In this document: piece after piece, positions 5,437 through 12,237 of the stretch
Layout: the number at the start of each line of letters is the position of its first letter
Numbering within the stretch: position 1 is the stretch's first letter
Assembly: GCA_033811555.1 (NCBI GenBank)
Contig: JAPXOG010000019.1
Location: forward strand, 1 to 12,237
From: EsbW-18 sp033811555
GTDB taxonomy: Bacteria > Patescibacteriota > Minisyncoccia > Phycocordibacterales > EsbW-18
Direction of reading: 5' to 3'
DNA length: 12,237 bases
Made by a program: the position numbers and the translations under genes
The notes under the pieces: model-generated
Seen by the model: the letters and a program-made list of their open reading frames with translations, nothing else
Databases searched by the model: none
Told to the model about the DNA's origin: nothing

Positions 5437-6063
5437 ATGATTATTACGTACAACACACTTGAGTCATTTAAGGTTCAGTTTGGGGATACCATACTGGCGT
5501 TTAATCCCGTTTCTAAAAAGTCAGAATTGCCGACAACATCATTTGGCGCCGACATCGCTCTTTCAACAATTAACCATCCTGACTGCAACGGCCTTGAAAC
5601 GGTCGCGCGAGGCGACCGGCAACCTCTGTCTATCTCAGGTCCCGGTGAATATGAGATGGATGGGGTCGTTGTGCACGGATATGCATCAAAAAGTACGTAC
5701 GGAGGAACTCCACGTATTAATACAGTTTATGTAGTCACTCTTGAAGAAATGAAACTCTGCTTTTTGGGGGCGTTAAGTGATGAGCAATTATCACCTGAAT
5801 TATTTGAGGCGCTCGATGATATAGATATACTGTTTATTCCAATCGGAGGAAATGGTGTGCTTGATGCTAAGGTGGCGCATAAGCTTTCAGTATCTCTTGA
5901 ACCTAACATTGTAATCCCGATGCACTATACAAAAGAGGCTCTTACCACTTTTTTGAAAGAAGAAGGAGAAACATCTGTTCGTCCCCTGGACAAAGTGACG
6001 CTGAAGAAAAAGGACATTCTGGAGAAAGAAGGCGAGATCATAGTGCTTTCTCCTCAGGCATAA
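5437..6063 (+). CDS. Degenerate metallo-beta-lactamase-fold protein (UlaG-like)
   Basis: A 208-residue protein with the layout of small UlaG-type MBL-fold proteins: an N-terminal TILAFNP strand (18-24, replacing TLLIDP), a motif I position reading STINHPDC (43-50), SGPGEYEMDGVVVHG (67-81), a central IPIGG (134-138) and PMHY (161-164). Active family members bind metal through HxHxDH. Here the first His is Ile and the last is Cys, leaving one His and the Asp, and the following GD-type aspartate is not apparent. Hydrolase activity is therefore doubtful and a structural or binding role is possible. The ATG at 5437 follows a TATACT box. The gene ends 3 bp before the next start, so the two are probably co-transcribed. 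Family assignment is fairly secure; function unknown. Confidence 0.72.
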   Translation: MIITYNTLESFKVQFGDTILAFNPVSKKSELPTTSFGADIALSTINHPDCNGLETVARGDRQPLSISGPGEYEMDGVVVHGYASKSTYGGTPRINTVYVVTLEEMKLCFLGALSDEQLSPELFEALDDIDILFIPIGGNGVLDAKVAHKLSVSLEPNIVIPMHYTKEALTTFLKEEGETSVRPLDKVTLKKKDILEKEGEIIVLSPQA

Positions 6064-6066
6064 ACT

Positions 6067-6303
6067 ATGTTTTCTTTTATACGGAAGTTACAGCAAAAAC
6101 CAGAACCGCAACGGCGTGCAATCGCCTTTTGGATATCACTATCAATTACTGCTTTTGTGTTGATTTTGTGGTTTGTGTCGCTTATGGTACGGATTAATAA
6201 AGTGCCAGCAAATGAAGGGATGAAAACGGGAGAGGTTTCTCCGATGGACAGTCTCTCTAGTATGTGGAACTCTTTTTTGTCCTCATTTCGTGAATCTAAG
6301 TAG
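6067..6303 (+). CDS. Small single-span membrane protein
   Basis: A 78-residue protein I cannot assign to a known family. A basic, polar N-terminus (KLQQKPEPQRR) is followed by one transmembrane segment at about residues 19-43 and a polar tail with a weakly amphipathic end (SMWNSFLSSFRES). The charge pattern suggests the N-terminus stays in the cytoplasm. It starts 3 bp after the MBL-fold gene with no ribosome binding site of its own, so it is probably translated from the same mRNA, and a functional link to the MBL protein is plausible. Its composition matches its neighbours, which supports it being a real gene. Confidence 0.7.
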   Translation: MFSFIRKLQQKPEPQRRAIAFWISLSITAFVLILWFVSLMVRINKVPANEGMKTGEVSPMDSLSSMWNSFLSSFRESK

Positions 6304-6311
6304 ATACAAAT

Positions 6312-6352
6312 TGAAAAATCTCCTTGTTTTTCAGGCGTTTTTGGAGTATATT
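6312..6352 (+). promoter_or_regulatory. gyrA promoter with overlapping inverted repeat
   Basis: TTGTTT (6324-6329) and TATATT (6347-6352) are spaced by 17 bp, a good promoter spacing, and the -10 box ends 11 nt before the gyrA ATG. An inverted repeat, TGAAAAA at 6312-6318 and TTTTTCA at 6327-6333, overlaps the -35 box. It could be a weak terminator for the preceding operon or a regulator site; the sequence does not decide between them. Confidence 0.5.
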
Positions 6353-6363
6353 GAGTACGCTAT

Positions 6364-8820
6364 ATGACTAAAAAACAGCCAGGAGAATCAGAAAACAAAA
6401 GAAAAGATGTGGTTATAGGTCGTGACGTAACTGCTGAAATGAAAGAAGCGTATCTTGATTACGCGATGTCTGTTATTACATCTCGCGCACTTCCTGATGT
6501 TCGCGATGGACTGAAGCCGGTGCATCGCAGGATACTGTATTCAATGTATAAAATGCGTCTTTTACCGACCATGAAGCCGAAAAAATCTGCTGCGGTTGTC
6601 GGTGAGGTTCTCGGTAAATATCACCCGCACGGTGATGCGTCTGTGTATGACGCCATGGTAAATATGGCTCAGACATTTTCGTATCGTTATCCTCTTGTAT
6701 TGGGTCAGGGGAACTTCGGATCAATAGATGGAGACCCCCCAGCGGCAATGAGGTATACCGAAGCTCGTATGTCGCGTGTTGCTTCAGAGATGATGCGTGA
6801 TCTTGAGAAGGAGACAGTTGCATGGCGTCCAAACTATGATGGGGCGCACAAAGAACCAACTGTGTTACCTGCATTACTACCGAATCTGCTATTGAATGGA
6901 ACGCTTGGTATTGCGGTTGGTATGGCGACCAATATTCCACCTCACAATCTTCGTGAGGTCGTTGAAGCATCTCAACACCTTATCGATAATCCTGACGCGA
7001 CAACTGAGGATTTACTGCAATTTATAAAAGGGCCTGATTTTCCAACTGGCGGAACGATTTTTAACGAAAAAGACATTAAGCATGCATATGTAAATGGAAA
7101 GGGAGGTATCGTTACGCGAGGTGAAGCTGAAATAGTTGAAGGTAAGAAAGGACAATTCCAAATTGTTATTACGTCCATTCCATATCGAGTGAACAAAGCT
7201 GACTTGATAATGAAGATAGCTGATTTGGTGCACCAGAAAAAAATTGATGGTATACGTGATATTCGTGACGAATCAACTAAAGATATTCGCATTGTTATTG
7301 AGCTTAAGACGGGCGCTTTTCCTGAGAAGGTTCTCAACTACTTATACAAACATACTCAACTTGAAGATACTTTTCACCTTAATGTTGTTTGTCTAGTAGA
7401 TGGGGTTCCGCAGACTCTTTCGCTAAAGAGTATTCTTGAGGAGTTTGTAAAACATCGTCTGACTGTAGTCCGATTACGAACGGAATTTGATTTGCGAGAA
7501 GCCCAAGCACGAGAACACATATTGCTTGGTCTTTCTAAGGCACTCGATCATATTGATGAAGTTATAAAAGTCATAAAAAAATCAAAAGATACTAATGATG
7601 CGAAGAAAGCTCTCATGCAGAAATTTAAATTCTCTGAGATACAGGCTGTAGCAATTCTTGACATGAAGCTTCAGAAACTTGCTGGTCTGGAGCGTAAAAA
7701 GATAGAAGACGAGCTTAAGGAAGTTCAAAAGCGAATCGCGGAATTTCAAGCGCTCCTTAAGAGTGAAAAGAAAATGCGTGAAGTTATAAAAAGTGAGCTT
7801 GCAGAGGCAGGTCAGAGATATGGTGATGAACGAAAGACACGAGTTTCGCGAAGTGGGGTAGCTGCATTTTCGGCAGAAGATTTGATACCTAATGAAGAAA
7901 ACGTGGTGGTTTTTACTCAGGGAGGGTATATCAAACGAACAAATCCGTCTGAATACCGTGCTCAAAAGCGAGGAGGAGTAGGAGTTATTGATCTAAACAC
8001 AAAAGAAGAAGATTTCGTAACGATGGTAATAGGGGCACACACACATGACGATTTGCTTTTTTTTACAGATAAGGGAAAGGTGTATCAGATAAAAATGTAT
8101 GAACTTCCGGAAGGCAAGCGTGCTACAAAAGGCAAGTCCATTATGAATTTCCTTTCACTTTCTGATGAAGAGCGCGTAACTTCCATTTTACCGTTATCAT
8201 CTGATACAAAGAAAACAGCATCGGGTATTGTAATGGTTACAAAACACGGTGTTGTTAAAAAGGTTAATGTGGAAAGTTTTCTTGATGTGCGCCGATCAGG
8301 AATCATTGCTATTAAACTGGAAAATGGGGATGAACTTATTACGACAAATACAATTTCTGCAGGAAATGAGATGCTTCTAGTTACAAAAAAGGGTCAATCG
8401 ATACGGTTTAAGGAATCAGATGTACGCTCTATGGGTCGGGCTGCAGGAGGTGTCCGTGCAATAAGGCTATCAGGGAAGGATATTGTTGTTGGCTCTAGTG
8501 TTGTGGCAAAAAAGGATACGTCCGCGCTTCTTATTTTGCTTTCAAATGGATATGGAAAACGAACTAACGTTTCAGAATATAAAGTACAAAAGCGTGGTGG
8601 TGGGGGAGTAAAAACGGCTAAAGTTACTACAAAAACGGGAGATATTATGGCTTCACAGATTGTAACGGAAGAACATTCAGAGCTTGTGGTTATTTCTCAA
8701 AAAGGTCAGGTAATTCGAGTAGCATTACCTGAAATTCCACTGCTTGGGCGTGTAACGCAGGGTGTACGTATTATGAAGATGCGTGAATGGGATTCAATCG
8801 CCTCTTTTGTATGTCTGTAA
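6364..8820 (+). CDS. gyrA: DNA gyrase subunit A
   Basis: An 818-residue protein of normal GyrA length. The winged-helix/tower part includes LPDVRDGLKPVHRRILY (43-59), the quinolone-determining helix HPHGDASVYDAMVNMAQ (87-103) and the catalytic tyrosine Y131 in AMRYTEARMS. A coiled-coil arm runs from about 365 to 490, and a six-bladed C-terminal beta-pinwheel from about 505. The GyrA box is QKRGGVG (534-540), and a second box-like QKRGGGG lies at 742-748. With GyrB it introduces negative supercoils using ATP. The GyrA box favours GyrA over ParC. The residue equivalent to E. coli Ser83 is Ala (A92), while the Asp87 equivalent is kept (D96). The protein ends directly after the pinwheel without an acidic tail. 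The gene has its own promoter and no Shine-Dalgarno sequence. No gyrB is in the window. Confidence 0.96.
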   Translation: MTKKQPGESENKRKDVVIGRDVTAEMKEAYLDYAMSVITSRALPDVRDGLKPVHRRILYSMYKMRLLPTMKPKKSAAVVGEVLGKYHPHGDASVYDAMVNMAQTFSYRYPLVLGQGNFGSIDGDPPAAMRYTEARMSRVASEMMRDLEKETVAWRPNYDGAHKEPTVLPALLPNLLLNGTLGIAVGMATNIPPHNLREVVEASQHLIDNPDATTEDLLQFIKGPDFPTGGTIFNEKDIKHAYVNGKGGIVTRGEAEIVEGKKGQFQIVITSIPYRVNKADLIMKIADLVHQKKIDGIRDIRDESTKDIRIVIELKTGAFPEKVLNYLYKHTQLEDTFHLNVVCLVDGVPQTLSLKSILEEFVKHRLTVVRLRTEFDLREAQAREHILLGLSKALDHIDEVIKVIKKSKDTNDAKKALMQKFKFSEIQAVAILDMKLQKLAGLERKKIEDELKEVQKRIAEFQALLKSEKKMREVIKSELAEAGQRYGDERKTRVSRSGVAAFSAEDLIPNEENVVVFTQGGYIKRTNPSEYRAQKRGGVGVIDLNTKEEDFVTMVIGAHTHDDLLFFTDKGKVYQIKMYELPEGKRATKGKSIMNFLSLSDEERVTSILPLSSDTKKTASGIVMVTKHGVVKKVNVESFLDVRRSGIIAIKLENGDELITTNTISAGNEMLLVTKKGQSIRFKESDVRSMGRAAGGVRAIRLSGKDIVVGSSVVAKKDTSALLILLSNGYGKRTNVSEYKVQKRGGGGVKTAKVTTKTGDIMASQIVTEEHSELVVISQKGQVIRVALPEIPLLGRVTQGVRIMKMREWDSIASFVCL

Positions 8821-8848
8821 ATTGGTGTGATTCTTTTGCAAGATCCTC

Positions 8849-8867
8849 AAACTCAGTAGAGTTTTTT
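8849..8867 (+). terminator. Weak terminator after gyrA
   Basis: AAACTC (8849-8854) and GAGTTT (8859-8864) form a 6-bp stem around the loop AGTA, followed by TTT. The stem is AT-rich but the position, 29 bp after the gyrA stop and before the next promoter, fits termination. Confidence 0.5.
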
Positions 8868-8884
8868 GTGTTTATATTAGATCC

Positions 8885-8912
8885 TTGTACTTGATTAAAG
8901 TTATTTTATACT
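8885..8912 (+). promoter_or_regulatory. Promoter of the methyltransferase operon
   Basis: TTGTAC (8885-8890) and TATACT (8907-8912) are spaced by 16 bp. The -10 box ends 8 nt before the ATG at 8921, again implying a leaderless or very short leader. Confidence 0.5.
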
Positions 8913-8920
8913 AGAATCAT

Positions 8921-9460
8921 ATGTTTCTTGATCCAGAAAATGTTATTGAACAGTTTAATTTAGGAGAAGGTATGTATGTTGCTGATTTAGGGGTGGGTAA
9001 AGGAGAGTATACGTTTGCAGCTGCACGTAAAGTGGGTGATTATGGGGTCGTATATGGGTGTGACCTGCAAAAAGGGAATCTAACTTCTTTGGAAAAAGAG
9101 GCTCGTCGACTGGGGTTTGAGAACATTCACACAATCTGGACAGATCTTGAGGAGCCAGGTGGAACAACTTTGGGTAATGCTTCTATGGATGCGGTTATTG
9201 CATCTAATATTTTGTTTCAAATAGAACATAAGGAGTATTTTTTGCAAGAAGTGTTCCGAATCCTTAAGTACGGAGGGAAAGCTCTAATAGTTGATTGGAA
9301 TGACTCTTTTGGAGGAATTGGGCCGCAATCAGAAGCTGTGGTTCGCAGGACGGTCGCCCATTCACTTGCCGAAAAGGCAGGATTTCTGTTTGAGAAGGAT
9401 GTTGACGCTGGATCTCATCACTATGGAATGATTTTTAGAAAACCTAGACAGCGCTCATGA
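8921..9460 (+). CDS. Class I SAM-dependent methyltransferase
   Basis: A 179-residue protein with the Rossmann-type methyltransferase signature: motif I VADLGVGKGEYTF (20-32) for SAM binding, an acidic strand end YGCDLQ (45-50), a motif III-like TIWTDLEE (71-78), MDAVIASNILFQIE (89-102) and EVFRILKYGGKALIVDW (110-126), the usual loading-loop and strand after motif IV. It resembles the UbiE/Methyltransf_11 type; the substrate cannot be read from sequence. It lacks a large substrate-binding insert, so a small molecule or exposed protein side chain is plausible. The ATG follows a TATACT box. Its TGA overlaps the next ATG (ATGA at 9457-9460), indicating translational coupling with the solute-binding-like gene. 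Confidence 0.85.
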   Translation: MFLDPENVIEQFNLGEGMYVADLGVGKGEYTFAAARKVGDYGVVYGCDLQKGNLTSLEKEARRLGFENIHTIWTDLEEPGGTTLGNASMDAVIASNILFQIEHKEYFLQEVFRILKYGGKALIVDWNDSFGGIGPQSEAVVRRTVAHSLAEKAGFLFEKDVDAGSHHYGMIFRKPRQRS

Positions 9461-10758
9461 AAACATTTCAAACAGTAGTATTGGGAATATTCGGAGCGTT
9501 TATAGTTGTGGGAATTATTGTCATTGCTTCATATGGAAAATTCGGAGGGTCTAATTCAAAAAAAAATATCCCCGCAGAGGGTGTAGTGTGGGGAACACTT
9601 GAAGCAACTAAGGTTTCAGAAGTTATTCGCAAATTCAATGAAGCCTATGACAATATTTTAAAGATAACATATCAGCAATTTCCTGAAGAAACATTTGATG
9701 TTCTTCTGACAGAAGCGCTAGCAGAAGGAAGAGGTCCAGACCTTATAATAGTTGCTAGTGACAAGTTATTGCTACATCAACAAAAAATATATCCAACTCC
9801 TTTTGAGGTACTATCAGAGCGTTCATTTCGTGATGCATTTACACAAGGGTCGGAGATTTTTATAAGTCCACAAGGAATTCTTGCCCTACCACTGTTTTCC
9901 GACCCTCTAGTGTTGTACTGGAACAGAACTATTTTTAACTCAGAGGGAATATCTTTTCCTCCCAAGCTTTGGGAAGAGGTTTCTGCGTTATCTCCAAAAC
10001 TAACACAAGCAGATTCTACTCACGCTATAACTCGTAGTTCAATAGCCCTTGGAGAATATAGGAATATATCGCACGCAAAAGAGATTATGGCGACATTGAT
10101 TATGCAAGCTGGGAATCCAATCACGATTCGTCGAGGAGAAGAATTTCAGAGTATTTTGACCGATAGACTAGGATTTCCAGAAAATCCAGCAGATGCAGCT
10201 ATTCGTTTTTATACTGAATTTGCGAATCCCCTCAAGCCATCATATTCATGGAACCGATCTCTTATCGACTCTAGAGAATCGTTTATACGCGGAGATCTAG
10301 CTATGTACCTTGGGTTTGCAAGTGAGTTGTTTTTGATACAGGAACGAAATCCAAACCTTAATTTTGATGTTACTCGAATACCACAGGTACGAGATGCAGT
10401 TGATAAGAGTACTTTTGGAAAAATATATGGTATGGCTATTCTAAACCAATCTCGTATAAAACCGAATGCATTTCAATCTGCTACGATTCTTTCCGATACT
10501 TTTTCCTCCAACCTTTGGAGTGAAATTTTTTCGCTACCACCTGTTCGTCGCGCACTTCTTTCTCGATTACCGAATGATCCATTTATGGCAGTTTTTTATC
10601 AAGAATCTCTCATAGCTCGAGGGTTCTTTGATCCTAATCCATCAGGTAGTGGAGCAATTTTTCAGACTCTCATTGAAGACGTCACTTCAGGACAATCGTC
10701 TGTATCACGCGCGGTTTCTGATGCAAATAGCAGATTGAACGCTATTATTAAAAGATAG
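9457..10758 (+). CDS. Membrane-anchored extracellular solute-binding-like protein
   Basis: A 433-residue protein with one N-terminal hydrophobic segment (about 7-26) and no lipobox cysteine, so it is probably held in the membrane by an uncleaved anchor with the rest outside the cell. The body resembles family 1 (sugar-type) ABC solute-binding proteins: a first strand VVWGTLEA (43-50), GRGPDLIIVASD (91-102), GILALPLFSDPLVLYWNRTIF (split across 140-160) and an SGI-type FPPKLWEEVSAL segment, plus RGDLAMYLGFASE further on. Family members capture oligosaccharides or other solutes for an ABC permease, but no permease or ATPase gene is in the window. It overlaps the methyltransferase gene by 4 bp and is followed by pilin-like genes, so a cell-envelope role other than import is possible. 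Confidence 0.72.
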   Translation: MKTFQTVVLGIFGAFIVVGIIVIASYGKFGGSNSKKNIPAEGVVWGTLEATKVSEVIRKFNEAYDNILKITYQQFPEETFDVLLTEALAEGRGPDLIIVASDKLLLHQQKIYPTPFEVLSERSFRDAFTQGSEIFISPQGILALPLFSDPLVLYWNRTIFNSEGISFPPKLWEEVSALSPKLTQADSTHAITRSSIALGEYRNISHAKEIMATLIMQAGNPITIRRGEEFQSILTDRLGFPENPADAAIRFYTEFANPLKPSYSWNRSLIDSRESFIRGDLAMYLGFASELFLIQERNPNLNFDVTRIPQVRDAVDKSTFGKIYGMAILNQSRIKPNAFQSATILSDTFSSNLWSEIFSLPPVRRALLSRLPNDPFMAVFYQESLIARGFFDPNPSGSGAIFQTLIEDVTSGQSSVSRAVSDANSRLNAIIKR

Positions 10759-10787
10759 TATGGGGATAACTTTTTGTTTTTAGTGCG

Positions 10788-10793
10788 TAAAAT
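10788..10793 (+). promoter_or_regulatory. -10 box of the first pilin-like gene
   Basis: TAAAAT ends 6 nt before the ATG at 10800, within the 41-bp gap after the solute-binding-like gene. No clear -35 box or Shine-Dalgarno sequence is visible. Read-through from upstream is also possible. Confidence 0.35.
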
Positions 10794-10799
10794 GGACTT

Positions 10800-11186
10800 A
10801 TGGATAGGATAATCATTAATAAGATCGGAGCGTATGTTTTGGCTACGTTGTTAGTTGTTTTTCCTATTGTTGTGTTTGCTGACGGTATAGTTCCGTGTGG
10901 GGATGACAAGAATCCGTGCACGTTTAACCACTTGATTATTATGGCTAACACAATTATTAGTTTTTTGATAACGTCTGTCGCCATTCCTATATCAGCTGCG
11001 CTTTTTGCGTGGGCGGGTTTCCTTTACCTAACAGCGGCAGGAGATGAAGGAAAAATAAAAAAGGCACACGATATATTTTTGAGTGTGTTTATAGGGCTTA
11101 TAATTGCCCTTAGTTCGTGGTTAATAGTTAGCCTGGTGACCAAAACTTTAACAGGACAAGACGCTGATTATTTTCTTTCGTCATAG
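10800..11186 (+). CDS. TrbC/VirB2-like pilin protein 1
   Basis: A 128-residue protein with a signal peptide (hydrophobic residues about 9-27, likely cleaved after VFA), then a short segment with two cysteines (PCGDDKNPC) that could form a disulfide outside the cell. Two transmembrane helices follow (about 48-78 and 90-116), separated by a polar loop AAGDEGKIKKAHD. This layout, with the G-(D/N)-E-x-x-(K/A) loop between two helices, is that of the type IV secretion pilin-like family widespread in CPR genomes and related to TrbC/VirB2. It heads an array of at least four such genes. Role in pilus assembly or conjugation is inferred. Confidence 0.75.
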   Translation: MDRIIINKIGAYVLATLLVVFPIVVFADGIVPCGDDKNPCTFNHLIIMANTIISFLITSVAIPISAALFAWAGFLYLTAAGDEGKIKKAHDIFLSVFIGLIIALSSWLIVSLVTKTLTGQDADYFLSS

Positions 11187-11232
11187 AATTGAAATATAGA
11201 TATATTCATAAAAATAACAATTATTACTTAAT

Positions 11233-11682
11233 ATGAATACACGTTATTTAAAAAAAACTTTAGGTATCATAGCTGGTTTTAGCCCAGTTTTTATATTTAC
11301 CACTTTATTTTTGATGGGCGGTAATTCAACACAAGTTTTAGCGGGTAATCCTGGTGAACCACCAGGTGTATATAACCCACTTAGTGGAATTAGTGACATT
11401 CCTTCTTTGATAGCCGCTGTCGTTGATGCTATAAAGAAAATTGGTTATTATGTGGTTGTTGTGTTTATTATTTATTCAGGGTTTCTTTTTGTGAAAGCTC
11501 GAGGAAATGAGAAAGATTTGGAAAAAGCTAAGAGTGCATTGCTTTACACATTTATAGGTGCTGTAATTTTACTTGGCGCTTCTATACTTTCAGAGGTAAT
11601 AAAAAACACAATAGACCAGGTCAACAAGAAGAAGGGTGATTCGTCTTCATCTTTGATTATAATAAATCACACTTATTTATGA
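11233..11682 (+). CDS. TrbC/VirB2-like pilin protein 2
   Basis: A 149-residue protein with an N-terminal signal segment (about 10-38, possibly cleaved after QVLA), a proline- and glycine-rich stretch (GNPGEPPGVYNPLSG), two transmembrane helices (about 68-90 and 104-122) and the connecting polar loop KARGNEKDLEKAKSAL. The loop aligns with the GDE loop of its neighbours. The C-terminus is lysine-rich and then serine/isoleucine-rich (KKKGDSSSSLIII). It follows a 46-bp AT-rich gap. Its stop overlaps the next start (ATGA at 11679-11682). Confidence 0.72.
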   Translation: MNTRYLKKTLGIIAGFSPVFIFTTLFLMGGNSTQVLAGNPGEPPGVYNPLSGISDIPSLIAAVVDAIKKIGYYVVVVFIIYSGFLFVKARGNEKDLEKAKSALLYTFIGAVILLGASILSEVIKNTIDQVNKKKGDSSSSLIIINHTYL

Positions 11683-11984
11683 GGTTAAGAACTTTATGTG
11701 AAATAGCCGTTTCTTTAGTTCCTACTGTTATTTTTGCGGCACCTCGAAATCTTGGAGAGCTTATAGGCAGCTTTTTAAAACTTATTAACCCAATCCTTGG
11801 GCTTCTAACGGGTCTTGCGGTGGTGTATTTTGTTTGGGGTATAGTGCAATATATAAAAAACTCTGGTGATGAGTCGGCGGCGAAGAAAGGAAAGAGTACC
11901 ATGTTATATGGTATGTTCGCATTGTTTATATTGTTTTCTTTTTGGGGCATAGTTCAATTTATTTATAATGATATTTTTAGATAA
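11679..11984 (+). CDS. TrbC/VirB2-like pilin protein 3
   Basis: A 101-residue protein with a signal peptide (likely cleavage after VIFA), two transmembrane helices (about 39-58 and 74-95) and the loop FVWGIVQYIKNSGDESAAKK. The same pattern (WGIVxYIxxSGDxxxAKKGKS) recurs in the next gene, so the two are close paralogues. The start overlaps the preceding stop, indicating translational coupling. Confidence 0.75.
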   Translation: MRLRTLCEIAVSLVPTVIFAAPRNLGELIGSFLKLINPILGLLTGLAVVYFVWGIVQYIKNSGDESAAKKGKSTMLYGMFALFILFSFWGIVQFIYNDIFR

Positions 11985-12003
11985 TAAATATATAGTTATT
12001 GGT

Positions 12004-12237
12004 ATGAAATATATAAAAAATTGGATCTTATATATTACTATCTTATTTCCGTCTTTTTACATTCATGCAGCGGACTTCAATAATACGAGTAAACTGTTTG
12101 ATGGAGCAGGAAATGCAATGAATAAACTTTTATGGGTTGTTTCTACCGCTGCAGTTCTCACGTTTTTTTGGGGTATTGTGAAATATATATCTTCTTCAGG
12201 AGACGCTGAAGGTGCTAAAAAAGGAAAAAGTATTATG
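12004..12237 (+). CDS. TrbC/VirB2-like pilin protein 4, cut by window end
   Basis: From the ATG at 12004, 78 codons remain open to the window edge. The peptide has a signal segment (WILYITILFPSFYIHA, cleavage likely after HA), a helix containing LLWVVSTAAVLTFFWGIVKY, and the loop ISSSGDAEGAKKGKSIM, nearly matching pilin protein 3. The second helix and the C-terminus lie beyond the window. It begins 19 bp after the preceding stop. Confidence 0.75.
   Translation, partial: MKYIKNWILYITILFPSFYIHAADFNNTSKLFDGAGNAMNKLLWVVSTAAVLTFFWGIVKYISSSGDAEGAKKGKSIM

Noticed and set aside
6476..6970. 164-codon minus-strand open frame inside gyrA
   Set aside because: It is antisense to the strongly conserved gyrA catalytic region and has no recognisable protein features.

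Overview
This window most likely comes from a Candidate Phyla Radiation bacterium of the Parcubacteria/Paceibacteria type. The reasons are the tandem array of small TrbC/VirB2-like pilin genes, the particular diversity-generating retroelement (DGR) reverse transcriptase and four-helix-bundle families, moderate-to-low GC, tightly packed genes, and starts that nearly all lack a Shine-Dalgarno sequence but carry a TATACT-like -10 box just before the ATG. TGA is used as a stop (RT, methyltransferase and Avd-adjacent genes), so the Gracilibacteria/Absconditabacteria recoding does not apply. The lineage assignment is an inference.

Left part (1-1670): the first 51 codons of dnaE (DNA polymerase III alpha, PHP domain) run leftward off the window. 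Divergent from it is a polytopic membrane protein distantly like Nramp metal transporters. Its last ~350 bp are visibly richer in G+C than its first 1 kb.

Centre (1720-5384): a complete DGR, the main discovery here. A 606-residue target protein ends in a 138-bp variable repeat (VR, 3394-3531). A 138-bp non-coding template repeat (TR, 3845-3982) follows 313 bp downstream. The two align without gaps and differ at 27 positions, of which 25 are adenines in the TR, the fingerprint of adenine-directed mutagenic retrohoming. A terminator-like hairpin closes the TR transcript. An Avd-type four-helix-bundle accessory gene lies next, on the opposite strand, and then the DGR reverse transcriptase with YADD and a GLPLGNLTSQ motif. 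The 5' ends of avd and RT meet head to head across a 30-nt GA-rich tract. The RT's conserved N-terminus extends back into this tract without a usable start codon, which raises the possibility of slippage-controlled expression.

Right part (5437-12237): a degenerate metallo-beta-lactamase-fold protein and a small single-span membrane protein form a probable operon, followed by gyrA with its own promoter. A weak terminator separates gyrA from a second operon: a SAM-dependent methyltransferase overlapping (ATGA) a membrane-anchored solute-binding-like protein. At least four consecutive pilin-like genes follow; the last is cut by the window edge.

How the parts work together: the RT-Avd complex would copy TR RNA with errors at A, and the cDNA would replace the VR, altering up to about 17 residues of the target's C-terminal, probably lectin-like, binding face. 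The pilin/solute-binding cluster probably serves the cell surface. No sequence link between it and the DGR is visible.
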